A DNA stretch of 64,000 nucleotides from JAOPZW01 sp963835295 (GTDB lineage: Bacteria; Actinomycetota; Thermoleophilia; Solirubrobacterales; Solirubrobacteraceae). How positions within the stretch are numbered: the first letter of the stretch is position 1; every line of letters starts with the position of its first letter. The notes under the pieces were generated by a model, which made no database searches, was not told the origin of the DNA, and saw only the letters and a program-made list of their open reading frames with translations. Of this stretch, positions 55,127-63,688 are shown one piece after another. The stretch covers positions 16,996 through 80,995 of the forward strand of contig CAWIEX010000009.1 in NCBI GenBank assembly GCA_963835295.1, read 5' to 3'. Position numbers and translations under genes: made by a program.

Positions 55127-55993
55127 CTATGCGAATGCCGTGCGGCAGTTGCGCACGAGCTCGCGCAGCGCGGGTGTGTCGGTGTCTCTCCAGACGAGCG
55201 CGAGCAGCGCGGGCGCGTCGAGGTCGGCGATCTCGAGCCCGCTTAGGGGGCCGTCGTCGACCATCGACGCCGTCAGGATCGCGACGCCGAGCCCACGCGC
55301 CGCGAGGTCGGCGACTGAGCCCGGCGCGCTCGCCTGCAGCGCGATGTCCGGCCGCGCGCCGCGCGCCGCACAGCCGCGGTCGAAGACCGCGCGAATGCCG
55401 GTGCCCTCGGGCAGGCAGATCACCGGGTGTGCGGCAACGTTGGCCAGGGTCACGCGCTTGCGCCGCGTGAGCGGGTGATCGGCCGGGACCGCTGCCACCA
55501 GGCGCTCGCTGATGACCGGGAAGCCCTCCAGGCCCGCGGGCATGGCGGCCGCGCCTGTCAGCGCCAGGTCCGCCTCCCCGCTGCGCACGCGCTCGATGAG
55601 CTGGTCCGACCCGTCTTCGAGCAGCGACAGCTGGACGCCCGGGTGGGCCGCGTGGAAGGCCGACAGGGCGTCGAACAGCGGCGTGACTGTGCAGGCGGTG
55701 ACCATGCCGACCACGAGCCGGCCGCGCAGCAGGCCGGTGACCTCGTCGACGGCCTGCCGGACGGCGCCGGCGGCGGCGATGACCGCGCGGGCGTGCTCGA
55801 GCGCCGCGGCGCCCGCGGGCGTCAGCGTGGCCGTGCGTCCCGTCCGGTCGATCAGCTCGGCGCCCAGCTGCTGCTCGAGGCGCCGCACCTGTGCGCTGAT
55901 GCCGGACTGACTGATGTGCACGCGCTCGGCCGCGCGGGTGAAGTTCGCCTCCTCGGCGACCGCCACGAAGTACTCGACCTGCCGCAGCTCCAC
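55127..55993 (-). CDS. LysR-family transcriptional regulator
   Basis: A 288-residue regulator. The winged HTH is ELRQVEYFVAVAEEANFTRAAERVHISQSGISAQVRRLEQQLGAEL in outline (residues 2-47), followed by the LysR substrate-binding fold (GRLVVGMVTACTVTPLFDAL, VQLSLLEDGSDQLIERVRSGEADLAL). It is divergent from the SnoaL-like gene with only 70 bases between, the classical arrangement for control of that operon. The effector is unknown. Confidence 0.93.
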   Translation of the reverse strand: MELRQVEYFVAVAEEANFTRAAERVHISQSGISAQVRRLEQQLGAELIDRTGRTATLTPAGAAALEHARAVIAAAGAVRQAVDEVTGLLRGRLVVGMVTACTVTPLFDALSAFHAAHPGVQLSLLEDGSDQLIERVRSGEADLALTGAAAMPAGLEGFPVISERLVAAVPADHPLTRRKRVTLANVAAHPVICLPEGTGIRAVFDRGCAARGARPDIALQASAPGSVADLAARGLGVAILTASMVDDGPLSGLEIADLDAPALLALVWRDTDTPALRELVRNCRTAFA

Positions 55994-56063
55994 AACCGGT
56001 GATTCTAGCTTCGATCGACATCATCTGTTGGACTTCTGATTTGTAGGGAACGACACTGGGGGC

Positions 56064-56432
56064 ATGACGGTGAACGAGAAAGCCCTCACGCCCGAGGACC
56101 TGACCCGCCTCTTCGTCGAGCGCGCCAACGCGGGGGATGCCGCCGGCGTCGCCGACCTGTACGAGCCGGAGGCGGTCATGGCCTACCCACCGGGCGAAGT
56201 CACGGTGGGTCGCGACGCGATCCGCGCGTTGTGGGAGCAGGGGCTCGCCAAGGCGCCGACGTTCGAGCCCGAGGAGCCGCTACCCACGCTGGTCAGCGGC
56301 GACATTGCCCTTACGTCCACGATCGCGCGCGACGGTGCCGGCGTCCGGGCGCAGGTCGCGCGCCGCCAGGCCGATGGCACCTGGTTGCGACTCCTTGACC
56401 AGCCGGAGATCGGCCCGCCGGTGCAGCGGTGA
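56064..56432 (+). CDS. SnoaL-like / ketosteroid-isomerase-fold protein
   Basis: A 122-residue cystatin-like alpha+beta protein: LTPEDLTRLFVERANAGDAAGVADLYEPEAVMAYPPGEVTVG is the family's helix-strand start in outline, ending TWLRLLDQPEIG. Such proteins are small isomerases, hydrolases or binding proteins, and no catalytic pair is certain. It overlaps the DUF5069-cupin gene by 4 bases (ATGA/GTGA type), so both are translated together, probably under the divergent LysR. Confidence 0.85.
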   Translation: MTVNEKALTPEDLTRLFVERANAGDAAGVADLYEPEAVMAYPPGEVTVGRDAIRALWEQGLAKAPTFEPEEPLPTLVSGDIALTSTIARDGAGVRAQVARRQADGTWLRLLDQPEIGPPVQR

Positions 56433-57096
56433 GCGGCCTCGCGGCGGCCAAGGACCTGACCGCGCAGGCGCCACGCGGGCTCGACGCGGAGCTCGAGGGC
56501 TACGCCTGGCTCCCGCGGATGCTCGACAAGGCGCGCGCCACCCTGGCCGGCACGGCCGCCAACTACCCGTTCGGCTGCCCCGTCGACCACACGTGCATGG
56601 CCCGGCTTGGGATCGCGCCCGAGCTGGTGCTCGACCTCGCGGCGCGCCACAGCGACGACCGCGCTGTGCTGGACGCGCTGCGCGCGCACGGGATCCCGCC
56701 GGCGGCCGGGGCATGGTTCGACGGCCAGGCGGTCGAAGACGAGCTGCAGCAGACGGGGAACTACCTGCGCGTGCGCCCCCGCGAGGCGCTGCCGGAGGCC
56801 GACGGCGGCCGCGTCTTCGCCGGCGCTGAGCACGGCGCAGCCGTCAGCGTCGTGCTCATCGACGCCGCGCCCGGCGAACAGCAGGCGCCGCACGTGCACC
56901 CCGTCGAGGAGGTCGCCGTCGTGCACGACGGAGCGGCCACCTTCTTCCTCGGCGCGCAGCAGGCGCGCATCGTGCGAAGCGGCCAGGTCGTCCGCGTCCC
57001 TGCCTGCGTCCCGCACCGCTGGGTCGCACGGGCGACCGCCGGCTGCGAGCGGTCGCCGTGCACGGCGCTGCCGAGATCGTCACGTCCCCGGCGTGA
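56429..57096 (+). CDS. DUF5069-cupin fusion protein (frameshift near 3' end)
   Basis: Residues about 15-110 match DUF5069 (LEGYAWLPRMLDKARATLAG, YPFGCPVDHTCMARLGI, with the LRAHGIPP segment). Residues about 135-205 are a cupin_2 fold (GEQQAPHVHPVEEVAVVHDGAATFFLG, VVRVPACVPHRWVARA) with the metal-type HxH and a late His. The original frame turns Arg-rich after HRWVARATA. One frame over gives LRAVAVHGAAEIVTSPA to TGA 57096, the usual cupin end, so one base seems lost near 57040. The unshifted frame would end at 57127. Confidence 0.82.
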
Positions 57097-57319
57097 ACGG
57101 CTGAACCCCGCCACGCGCGTCCGCTGAGGGGTCCGCATGCGGCACGCCCAGGCCATCGAGCTGTGCCGCTTGACCTGCGCGGCGCGTGCCAGCTCACCCG
57201 AGCCCGACATATCCATGCAATCAGACACCGTGGCGGTCATCCCGCGCCACCAGCAGCGCACTCCTGCTTCGCCCACTCAAGCGAACGTCGCCCAGGGTCA
57301 CGTCCCTAGGGTTGGTGTA

Positions 57320-57566
57320 CCGGTATGAAGATGTGCTCGGAGCGTCGGCTGGGTGTGTCCGGGCGCGTGGTTAGCGTCGCGGGCGTTCCGGGCCTGGGGC
57401 TCTGGGAGAACGCGGAAGGGCAGGCCGGGCGCTTCCTATGGGCTGCGAGCCCGATGGTGTAACTGGCCGCCCCTGCGACTTGCCCGGGTGCGCTGCGAGC
57501 GCGAATCCGTAGGTGTCGTTCGTCCTCCGTCTCCCGTTCGTTGTCGTGCGAGCTGTGGAGGTGGTG
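57320..57566 (+). ncRNA. candidate bridge RNA leader of IS110 copy A
   Basis: About 250 bases between the left end and the transposase start are non-coding but conserved between copies A and B. Conserved foldable pieces are GCGTTCC...GAGAACGC (57383-57413) with a bulged internal part, a small hairpin GGGC-TGCGA-GCCC (57440-57452) and a long invariant block at 57455-57520. The left 60 bases diverge between copies. IS110-group elements are known to carry a bridge RNA here; the fold itself is my inference. Confidence 0.5.
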
Positions 57567-58841
57567 ATGAGCAGGTTCATCGGGTTGGATGTGCACCGCG
57601 ATTTCTGCGAGGTCGCGATCAGTGAGGGGGGGCCGGCGCGCTCGGCGGGGCGGGTCGCGACGCGTCGCGACCGCCTGGAGCTGTTCGCTGTCAGCTTGGC
57701 GCCGACTGATCGGGTGGTGCTGGAGGCGACGGGCAATGCGTTGGCGATCGCCCGGATCCTGGCGCCGCATGTCGCCGAGGTGGTGCTGGCGCACCCGAAG
57801 CGGCTGAGGGCGATCAGCCACGCCAAGATCAAGACCGACAAGTTCGATGCCAGGGTGCTGGCCGAGCTGCTGGCCGCCGGGCTGGTCCCTGTGGTGTGGG
57901 TGCCTGACGAGCGCACGCGTGCGCTGCGGCGGCTGATCGCCCGGCGTCGAGGGGTGGTCAAGCGCCGCACGCAGGTCAAGAACGAGGCCCAAGCGGTGCT
58001 GCATCGCAACCTCGTCGAGCGTCCCAAGCTCAGCGATCTGTTCGGGACCAAGGGGCGCGCGTGGCTTCAGACGGTCCGCGTGGCCGATGATGAGCAGCTG
58101 ACCCTCGATGGCGCGTTGCGCCAGTTGGACTTCCTCGACGGCGAGCTCGCGCGGCTCGACGGCGAGATCGCGCGCCGCGTCGTCGATGACGCCGATGTGC
58201 GCCGGCTGATGACGATCCCCGGCGTGAACGTCACCACGGCGGCGACCCTGAAGGCCGCCATCGGCGACGTCGGGCGCTTCCCCACGCCGCGACACCTCGT
58301 CGGCTACCTCGGACTGCACCCGACCGTGCGGCAGTCGGGCAGCGGGCAGGCCCGTCACGGGCGCACGTCCAAGGAGGGCTCGGCCGCCGCGCGGCACGTC
58401 CTCGTCGAGGCCGCCTGGTCGGCGGCCAAGGCACCCGGGCCGCTGCGCGCGTTCGCGCAGCGCGTGACGGCCAGGCGCGGAGCACCGGTCGCGGCGGTCG
58501 CCGTCGCGCGCAAGCTGACCGTGCTGGCGTGGCACCTGCTGACCCGTGGCGAGGACTATGCCTTCCAGCGTCCCGCGATCGTCGCGCGCAAGCTGCGGCT
58601 GCTCGAGCTCGCCGCCGGCGCGCCGCGCCGCAAGCCCGGCCCCAAGCGCCAGCCGGTGTGGGCGTCCGCCGCCCAGCACGACGCCGAGCGCCGCCTCACC
58701 GAGCAGGCCGAGACCGCCTACCGGCGGCTGGTCTGCGACTGGCAGGCCAGCGGCCCGAAGGCGGGTGCGGGCGCGACACCGGAGCGCGCATCTCAAAGGC
58801 CCTCGAAGGGCAAGGCCGCGCGGCAGGCCACAAGCTCCTGA
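57567..58841 (+). CDS. IS110-family transposase, copy A
   Basis: A 424-residue DEDD-type recombinase. The N-terminal RuvC-like part begins MSRFIGLDVHRDFCEVAI with Asp8; later acidic residues lie in LEATGNALAIA and IKTDKFDARVLAELL. The C-terminal Tnp20 domain contains MTIPGVNVTTAATL and the serine region HPTVRQSGSGQARHGRTSK. ATG 57567 is equivalent to the start in copy B. A basic tail ends the protein. It appears intact. Confidence 0.92.
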   Translation: MSRFIGLDVHRDFCEVAISEGGPARSAGRVATRRDRLELFAVSLAPTDRVVLEATGNALAIARILAPHVAEVVLAHPKRLRAISHAKIKTDKFDARVLAELLAAGLVPVVWVPDERTRALRRLIARRRGVVKRRTQVKNEAQAVLHRNLVERPKLSDLFGTKGRAWLQTVRVADDEQLTLDGALRQLDFLDGELARLDGEIARRVVDDADVRRLMTIPGVNVTTAATLKAAIGDVGRFPTPRHLVGYLGLHPTVRQSGSGQARHGRTSKEGSAAARHVLVEAAWSAAKAPGPLRAFAQRVTARRGAPVAAVAVARKLTVLAWHLLTRGEDYAFQRPAIVARKLRLLELAAGAPRRKPGPKRQPVWASAAQHDAERRLTEQAETAYRRLVCDWQASGPKAGAGATPERASQRPSKGKAARQATSS

Positions 58842-58913
58842 CGCCTGCACTTCGCCACGTCAGTCACCCGCACCCAACCCGCAGCCTGCCACAAGGAGCC
58901 CGAACGCGCCAGA
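58729..58913 (+). repeat. long inverted repeat, left arm (IS110 3' end)
   Basis: The last 110 or so coding bases and the following 70 non-coding bases of copy A are almost identical, in inverted orientation, to 60321-60505. With the adjoining IS256 terminal repeat, each arm totals about 205 bases. Confidence 0.85.
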
Positions 58914-60320
58914 CAGTTTGACTTTCATCCGTAGGACGCGGTCGGACGGAACGGACGTAGGTCCGGCCACCGCGGCGCTCATGATCGTCGGACTTCTTCA
59001 GGGTTCGACGAAAGGAGGCCGGCGATGGCCGGTCGGGACAGGATGACGATCGAGGAGGTCGTCCGGCAGGTGCTGCGCGAGGAGCACGGTGACGTGATCC
59101 GTGAGTCGGTGCGCGTGGTGGCCCAAGAGCTGATGGAGGCGGAGGTGTCCGAGCTCATTGGTGCCGCTCATGGTGAGCGCAGCGAGGATCGGGCGACGCA
59201 TCGAAACGGCTATCGGGCCCGGCGCTGGGACACGCGGGCGGGTGAGATCGAGTTGCAGATCCCGAAGATCCGTCAGGGCAGCTACTTCCCGAGCTTCCTG
59301 CAGCCGCGCAAGCGCAGTGAGCAGGCGCTGGTGTCGGTCGTGCAGCAGGCCTACGTGTGTGGCGTGTCGACGCGCCGGGTCGATCAGCTCGTCGAGAGTC
59401 TCGGGCTGCGGATCTCGAAGTCGGAGGTCAGCCGCATCGCGGGGTTGTTGGACGAGCAGGTCCAGGCGTTCCGTGAGCGGCCGTTGGAGGGTCGCTACCC
59501 GTATCTGTTCGTCGACGCGAAGGTCGAGAAGGTCCGCGACGGCGGGCGCGTTGCCCGCAAGTGCGTCGTCATCGCGCATGCCGTGCATGAGACGGGGCGC
59601 CGGGAGATCATCGGCCTGGACGTCGGCGAAGCGGAGACCGAGGCGTTCTGGCGCGACTTCCTGCGCTCGCTCGTCGCGCGTGGCCTGGTCGGCGTGCAGC
59701 TGGCGATCAGCGATGCGCATCCGGGCCTGAAGGCTGCGCTGGCCCAGGTTCTCGGGACACCGTGGCAGCGCTGCACCGTGCACTTCCTCAGGGACCTTCG
59801 CGGCCACGTCCGTCGCGATCAGCATGACGCGCTCGGCGCGATCATCCGGTCGATCTTCACCGCGCCGGACGGCGAGCAGGCGCGCCGGCGCCTGCGTGAC
59901 GCGGTCGGCCAGCTCGAGCGCCGGCTGCCCAAGATCGCGGCGCTGCTCGAGGACGCCGAGGCCGATGTGCTGGCGTTCTACGCGTTCCCGGCCGAGCACT
60001 GGCCGAAGATCAGATCGACCAATCCGCTTGAGCGCTTCAACCGCGAGATCGGACGCAGGACCGACGTCGTCGGGATCTTCCCCGACGACGCCTCACTGAT
60101 CCGCCTGGTCTCGATGCTGGCGATCGAAGCCAACGACGAGTGGCTCGTCGGTCGCGCCTACATCAGCCAGAAGTCGATGGCCACTCTGAGCGACCCTGGT
60201 GCAGAGAAGGACATCTCTCTCGACAACAACGACAAGGAGGTCGAGCTCATCGCGGCCTGAACCACCAACGCCATCACCGACGAGGTGAGCGGCGAACTCC
60301 TACGGATGAAAGTCAAACTG
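58914..60320 (+). mobile_element. IS256-family insertion sequence
   Basis: The element is bounded by a perfect 23-base inverted repeat at 58914-58936 and 60298-60320, which starts CAGTTTGACTTTC and ends CCGTAGGA. Inside these limits only the IS256 transposase gene is present. The outermost few bases may belong to the flanking IS110 copies, whose ends abut on both sides, so no target-site duplication can be seen. Confidence 0.8.
59025..60260 (+). CDS. IS256-family (mutator-type) transposase
   Basis: A 411-residue DDE transposase. DDE residues can be placed in YLFVDAKVEKVRDGG (first Asp, about 162), LAISDAHPGLKAAL (second Asp, about 228) and RSTNPLERFNREI (Glu, about 336). The WQRCTVHFLRDL segment and the NGYRARRWDTRAGEIELQIPKIR block are family hallmarks. 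ATG 59025 has AAAGGAGG upstream. It appears intact. Confidence 0.95.
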   Translation: MAGRDRMTIEEVVRQVLREEHGDVIRESVRVVAQELMEAEVSELIGAAHGERSEDRATHRNGYRARRWDTRAGEIELQIPKIRQGSYFPSFLQPRKRSEQALVSVVQQAYVCGVSTRRVDQLVESLGLRISKSEVSRIAGLLDEQVQAFRERPLEGRYPYLFVDAKVEKVRDGGRVARKCVVIAHAVHETGRREIIGLDVGEAETEAFWRDFLRSLVARGLVGVQLAISDAHPGLKAALAQVLGTPWQRCTVHFLRDLRGHVRRDQHDALGAIIRSIFTAPDGEQARRRLRDAVGQLERRLPKIAALLEDAEADVLAFYAFPAEHWPKIRSTNPLERFNREIGRRTDVVGIFPDDASLIRLVSMLAIEANDEWLVGRAYISQKSMATLSDPGAEKDISLDNNDKEVELIAA

Positions 60321-60505
60321 CCTGGCGCGTTCGGGCTCCTTGTGGGACGCTGCGATCTGGGTGCGGGTGACTGACGTGGCGAAGTGCAGGCGTCAGGAGC
60401 TTGTGGCCTGCCGCGCGGCCTTGCCCTTCGAGGGCCTTTGAGATGCGCGCTCCGGTGTCGCGCCCGCACCCGCCTTCGGGCCGCTGGCCTGCCAGTCGCA
60501 GACCA
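60321..60505 (-). repeat. long inverted repeat, right arm (IS110 3' end)
   Basis: Counterpart of 58729-58913; differences are confined to a few bases near 60350-60360. The arms could drive inversion of the IS256 segment by homologous recombination. Confidence 0.85.
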
Positions 60506-61664
60506 GCCGGCGGTAGGCGATCTCGGCCTGCTCGGCGAGCCGCAGCTCGGCGGCGTCGTTGCTGGTGTTCCAGACGGGGTCGGGGCTCGGCCCGGGCTTG
60601 GCGCGCGGCGCGCCAGCCGCGAGCTCCAGGGCGCGGGTCTTGCGGCGCACGAGGCTCGGGCGCGCGAAGGCGTAGTCCTCGCCGCGGGTGAGCAGGTGCC
60701 AGGCAAGGACGGCGAGCTTGCGCGCGACCGCGACGGTCGCGACGTGCCGGCCGCGCCTGGCGGCCGTGCGCTGACCGAAGGCGCGCAGCGGCCCCGGTGC
60801 CTTGGCGGCCGACCAGGCGGCTTCGACGAGCACGTGGCGGGCGGCGGCCGGGCCCTCCTTCGATGTGCGGCCGTGCCGGGCCGGCCCGTTGCCCGACTGG
60901 CGGATCGTCGGATGCAGCCCGAGGTAGCCAACCAGATGCCGCGCGCTCGGGAAGCGCCGGACGTCGCCGATCACGGCGGCCAGCGTGACGGCGGTCACGA
61001 CGTCGACGCCGGGGATCGTCATCAGCCGCCGCACGTCCTCGTCGCCGAGCACCTGCTGAGCGATGATCGCGTCGATCTGGGCCAGCTCGTCGCCGAGGAA
61101 GTCCAGCTGGCGCAGGCCGGCGTCGACCGTCAGGCGCTCGTCGAGTGGCAACTGCTGCGCGGCGATCCACGCGCGGCCCTTCTTGCCGAACGGGTCGCTG
61201 GCCGGGTTGCGTCCCTTCAGGTTGCGATGCAGCACCGCGCAGATCTCGTTCTTGATCTGGGTGCGGCGCTTGACCAGCCCGCGACGGCGCGACACCAGCC
61301 GGCGCAGCATCCGCACGCGCTCGTCGCCGATCCACACCGCCGGGATCAGGTCGGCGGCCAGCAGATCGGCGAGCACCTTGGCGTCGACCTTGTCGGTCTT
61401 GATCCGCGCGTGGCTGATCGCACGGACCTGCTTGGCGTGCGCGAGCACCACCTCGGCGACATGCGGCTCGAGGATCCTGGCGATCGCCAGAGCGTTGCCG
61501 GTCGCCTCCAGCACCACCCGGTCCGTCGGCCCCAGGCTCTGCGCGAACAGCGCAAGCTGCTCGGGCGTCGTGGCGATCCGTCCGGCCGAGCGCGCCCGGC
61601 CTCCGTCGGCGATCGCGACCTGACAGAAGTCGCGATGCACGTCCAACCCGATCGACCTGCCCAC
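60393..61664 (-). CDS. IS110-family transposase, copy B
   Basis: A 423-residue DEDD recombinase from GTG 61664, aligned with the copy A start. It shows RSIGLDVHRDFCQVAIADGG, LEATGNALAIARIL, IKTDKVDAKVLADLL, MTIPGVDVVTAVTL and the serine region HPTIRQSGNGPARHGRTSKEG. Its last 32 or so residues match copy A exactly, while the body carries many substitutions. It appears intact. Confidence 0.92.
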   Translation of the reverse strand: MGRSIGLDVHRDFCQVAIADGGRARSAGRIATTPEQLALFAQSLGPTDRVVLEATGNALAIARILEPHVAEVVLAHAKQVRAISHARIKTDKVDAKVLADLLAADLIPAVWIGDERVRMLRRLVSRRRGLVKRRTQIKNEICAVLHRNLKGRNPASDPFGKKGRAWIAAQQLPLDERLTVDAGLRQLDFLGDELAQIDAIIAQQVLGDEDVRRLMTIPGVDVVTAVTLAAVIGDVRRFPSARHLVGYLGLHPTIRQSGNGPARHGRTSKEGPAAARHVLVEAAWSAAKAPGPLRAFGQRTAARRGRHVATVAVARKLAVLAWHLLTRGEDYAFARPSLVRRKTRALELAAGAPRAKPGPSPDPVWNTSNDAAELRLAEQAEIAYRRLVCDWQASGPKAGAGATPERASQRPSKGKAARQATSS

Positions 61665-61908
61665 CACCAACCTCCCAGCTCGACAACACAACGGGGAGTT
61701 CGGCGGGCAAGAACGACACCTACGGATTCGCGCTCGCAGCGCACCCGGGCAAGTCGCAGGGGCGGCCAGTTACACCAGCGGGCTCGCGGCCCATAAGAGT
61801 TTCGGCCTGCCCGACCGCGTTCTCCCAGAGCCCCTGTCCCGGAACGCCGCGAACCTACGACCCGGCCCGGACGTCCCCAGAGACTCCGGCGCCATTCTCA
61901 TGCCGGTA
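61665..61908 (-). ncRNA. candidate bridge RNA leader of IS110 copy B
   Basis: Non-coding leader homologous to 57320-57566. The GCGTTCC...GAGAACGC stem and the block ending GGTGTCGTTC are conserved, while the outer 60 bases and a short internal part (GAAACTCTTATGGGC versus GGCGCTTCCTATGGGC) differ. Variation confined to loops is what target- and donor-binding loops would show. Confidence 0.5.
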
Positions 61909-61914
61909 CACCAC

Positions 61915-62125
61915 ATCCCGGGACTTGACTCGCGCCCAGTCCACGCGTCGGGTGCTCGCTCCGGACGAGCACCGAGCGTGCGAGTCGGACCGAGGCTCGC
62001 GCTCGTTCATTGCGCAAAGATGGCATGAGCCGGGTGGCAGTCCCGGCGCAGTGCAGGGACCTCCTCAGCTCAGGCGCAGATGATGCGCTCAGCTACCTAC
62101 TGGTGGAGCTTGAGGAGGCCCCGTG
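61915..62125. other. leader of the third IS110-type element
   Basis: About 210 non-coding bases upstream of the third transposase. By family analogy it may hold that element's left end and bridge RNA, but I cannot set its boundary and it shows no similarity to the A/B leaders. It ends in a strong ribosome site, TTGAGGAGG. Confidence 0.35.
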
Positions 62126-63142
62126 ATGGCGATCGTAATGGGACTCGATCAGCACCGTGCGCAGATCACGGCCGAGTGGATCGACACCGACAGCGGCGAG
62201 ATCGGGCGCGCGCGCGTCTGTCCCGCGCACCGCGACGATGTGCGGAAGTTCTTGCAGCGGTTCGCCGGTCAGCGGCTCGAGGCGGCGGTGGAGGCCACGA
62301 CCGGCTGGCGGTTCGTGGCCGAGGAGCTGCGCGCGATCGGCGCCGAGGTGCACCTGGCCGAGCCAGCCGAGACCGCGGCGCGCAGGGGCAACAAGAAGCG
62401 CGCCAAGACCGACCGCGGAGACGCCCGCCATCTACGCGAGTTGGTGATGATCGGCCGGCTGCCCGAGTCGTGGATCCCGCCCGACCACCTGCTCGACCTG
62501 CGCGCCCAGGTCCGCCTGCGTCACACCTTGGTCGACCAGCGCGGCGAGTGGCAGCAGCGCATCCAGGCCGTCCTTTACCACCACGGCTTCCCGCAGCGCC
62601 ACGGCCTGCTAGCCGGCGAGAACCGCGCCTGGCTCCAAGACCTCGACCTGCCCGAGACCGCGCGCGAACAGATCACCGTCGCGCTTGAGATGATCGACGC
62701 GCTCGACGCGCAGTCGGCGCCGATCACCCGCCACCTACGGCTCTACGCGCGACGCCAAGCGGGCTGCAAGGCGTTGATGAAGCACTACGGCATCGGCGAG
62801 CTGACCGCGGTGACGATCCTGGCCGAACTCGGCGACGCGCGCCGCTTCTCCTCCTCGCGCCATGCGGTCCGCTACGCCGGCCTGGACATCACCGTCCATC
62901 AGTCAGACCAGCGCCGCGCCCCCGGCCACCTCTCCCGCCAAGGACCACCGGCGCTGCGCTGGGCGCTGTTCGAAGCGGCCCAGGCCGCCCGCCGCCCCGG
63001 CAGTCCCGACCGCGCCTACTACGACCAAGCCGCCGAGCGCCTGGGCGGCAACCGCGCCTGCCTCGCGCTGGCACGCAAGCTGCTCAAGCGCAGCTTCCAC
63101 ACCCTGCGCGAACTCGGCGACGACGCCCTGCTGGCCGCCTGA
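62126..63142 (+). CDS. IS110-family transposase, third and distinct type
   Basis: A 338-residue recombinase unrelated in detail to copies A/B. The N-terminal VMGLDQHRAQITAEWID gives the first Asp; AVEATTGWRFVAEEL and KKRAKTDRGDARHLRELV give the next acidic residues. The Tnp20 part has MKHYGIGELTAVTILAELGD and the serine region DITVHQSDQRRAPGHLSRQG. ATG 62126 follows GAGGAGG; GTG 62123 is also in frame. Apparently intact. Confidence 0.9.
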   Translation: MAIVMGLDQHRAQITAEWIDTDSGEIGRARVCPAHRDDVRKFLQRFAGQRLEAAVEATTGWRFVAEELRAIGAEVHLAEPAETAARRGNKKRAKTDRGDARHLRELVMIGRLPESWIPPDHLLDLRAQVRLRHTLVDQRGEWQQRIQAVLYHHGFPQRHGLLAGENRAWLQDLDLPETAREQITVALEMIDALDAQSAPITRHLRLYARRQAGCKALMKHYGIGELTAVTILAELGDARRFSSSRHAVRYAGLDITVHQSDQRRAPGHLSRQGPPALRWALFEAAQAARRPGSPDRAYYDQAAERLGGNRACLALARKLLKRSFHTLRELGDDALLAA

Positions 63143-63688
63143 ACCCAGCTGAGGTGCGCGCCCAGTCCTTCATCAACCCGATGCACCGCGGCCGGCTCCC
63201 CGCATGCTGCTGCCGCCACCACTGGGTGGACGGCCTCCAAAGACCGAGCGGCCGCAACGCGTCTCACGCGAAGACCCCATCACCCATCACGTCACCGACC
63301 GACCTGCGGTCGCGGACCGAGATAAGCCCGGGCACTCGCGCGCACCACACCCAGCCCCTCCATCGCGCCCACAGCCCGCCGACGACGACTGGCACTAACC
63401 CACAACAACACCAAGCGCACTTGACGCCCGAGCCCCGGCACAGATAAGCAGCACTCTGCCGGGACGCTCGCCTCCGCGCGCGAGCACATCGCTCGGAGTG
63501 CCCGAACCACACCAGGGGGGCGGCGAGATCGAGGTTCGTCGCGATGTACGAGGACTCGGGGCGCAGCTCGTGCTCCCCGTTGATCGGGACTGTAACGCGG
63601 TCCTAGATGCCTATGAGGCGGTTTGCATACCTTAGTATCCCTATGTAGTCTTTGGCATCCCAAGTCGCGAGACGCGCGGGACCCCCAC
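63143..63688. other. gap of 546 bases, AT-richer right end
   Basis: No gene is supported. Its first part should contain the right end of the third IS110-type element. From about 63615 to 63660 the sequence becomes clearly less GC-rich (TTTGCATACCTTAGTATCCC), a likely promoter for the excisionase-like gene. Confidence 0.4.

Larger units (their letters stand above)
57312..58913 (+). mobile_element. IS110-group insertion sequence, copy A
   Basis: The left end is set where similarity to copy B begins (GGTGTACCGG, from 57314). The right end is set where the IS256 inverted repeat begins. Copy B at 60321-61914 has the same parts in inverted orientation: a conserved leader, the transposase, and a nearly identical last 170 or so bases. 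There are no terminal inverted repeats, as usual for IS110. Ends are good to a few bases only. Confidence 0.7.
60321..61914 (-). mobile_element. IS110-group insertion sequence, copy B (inverted)
   Basis: It mirrors copy A: on the minus strand it starts with GGTGTACCGG near 61912, has a conserved leader, a transposase and a 3' end that abuts the right IS256 inverted repeat. Transposase A and B differ at many residues while their last 170 or so bases are nearly identical, so this is not a simple recent duplication. Confidence 0.7.
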
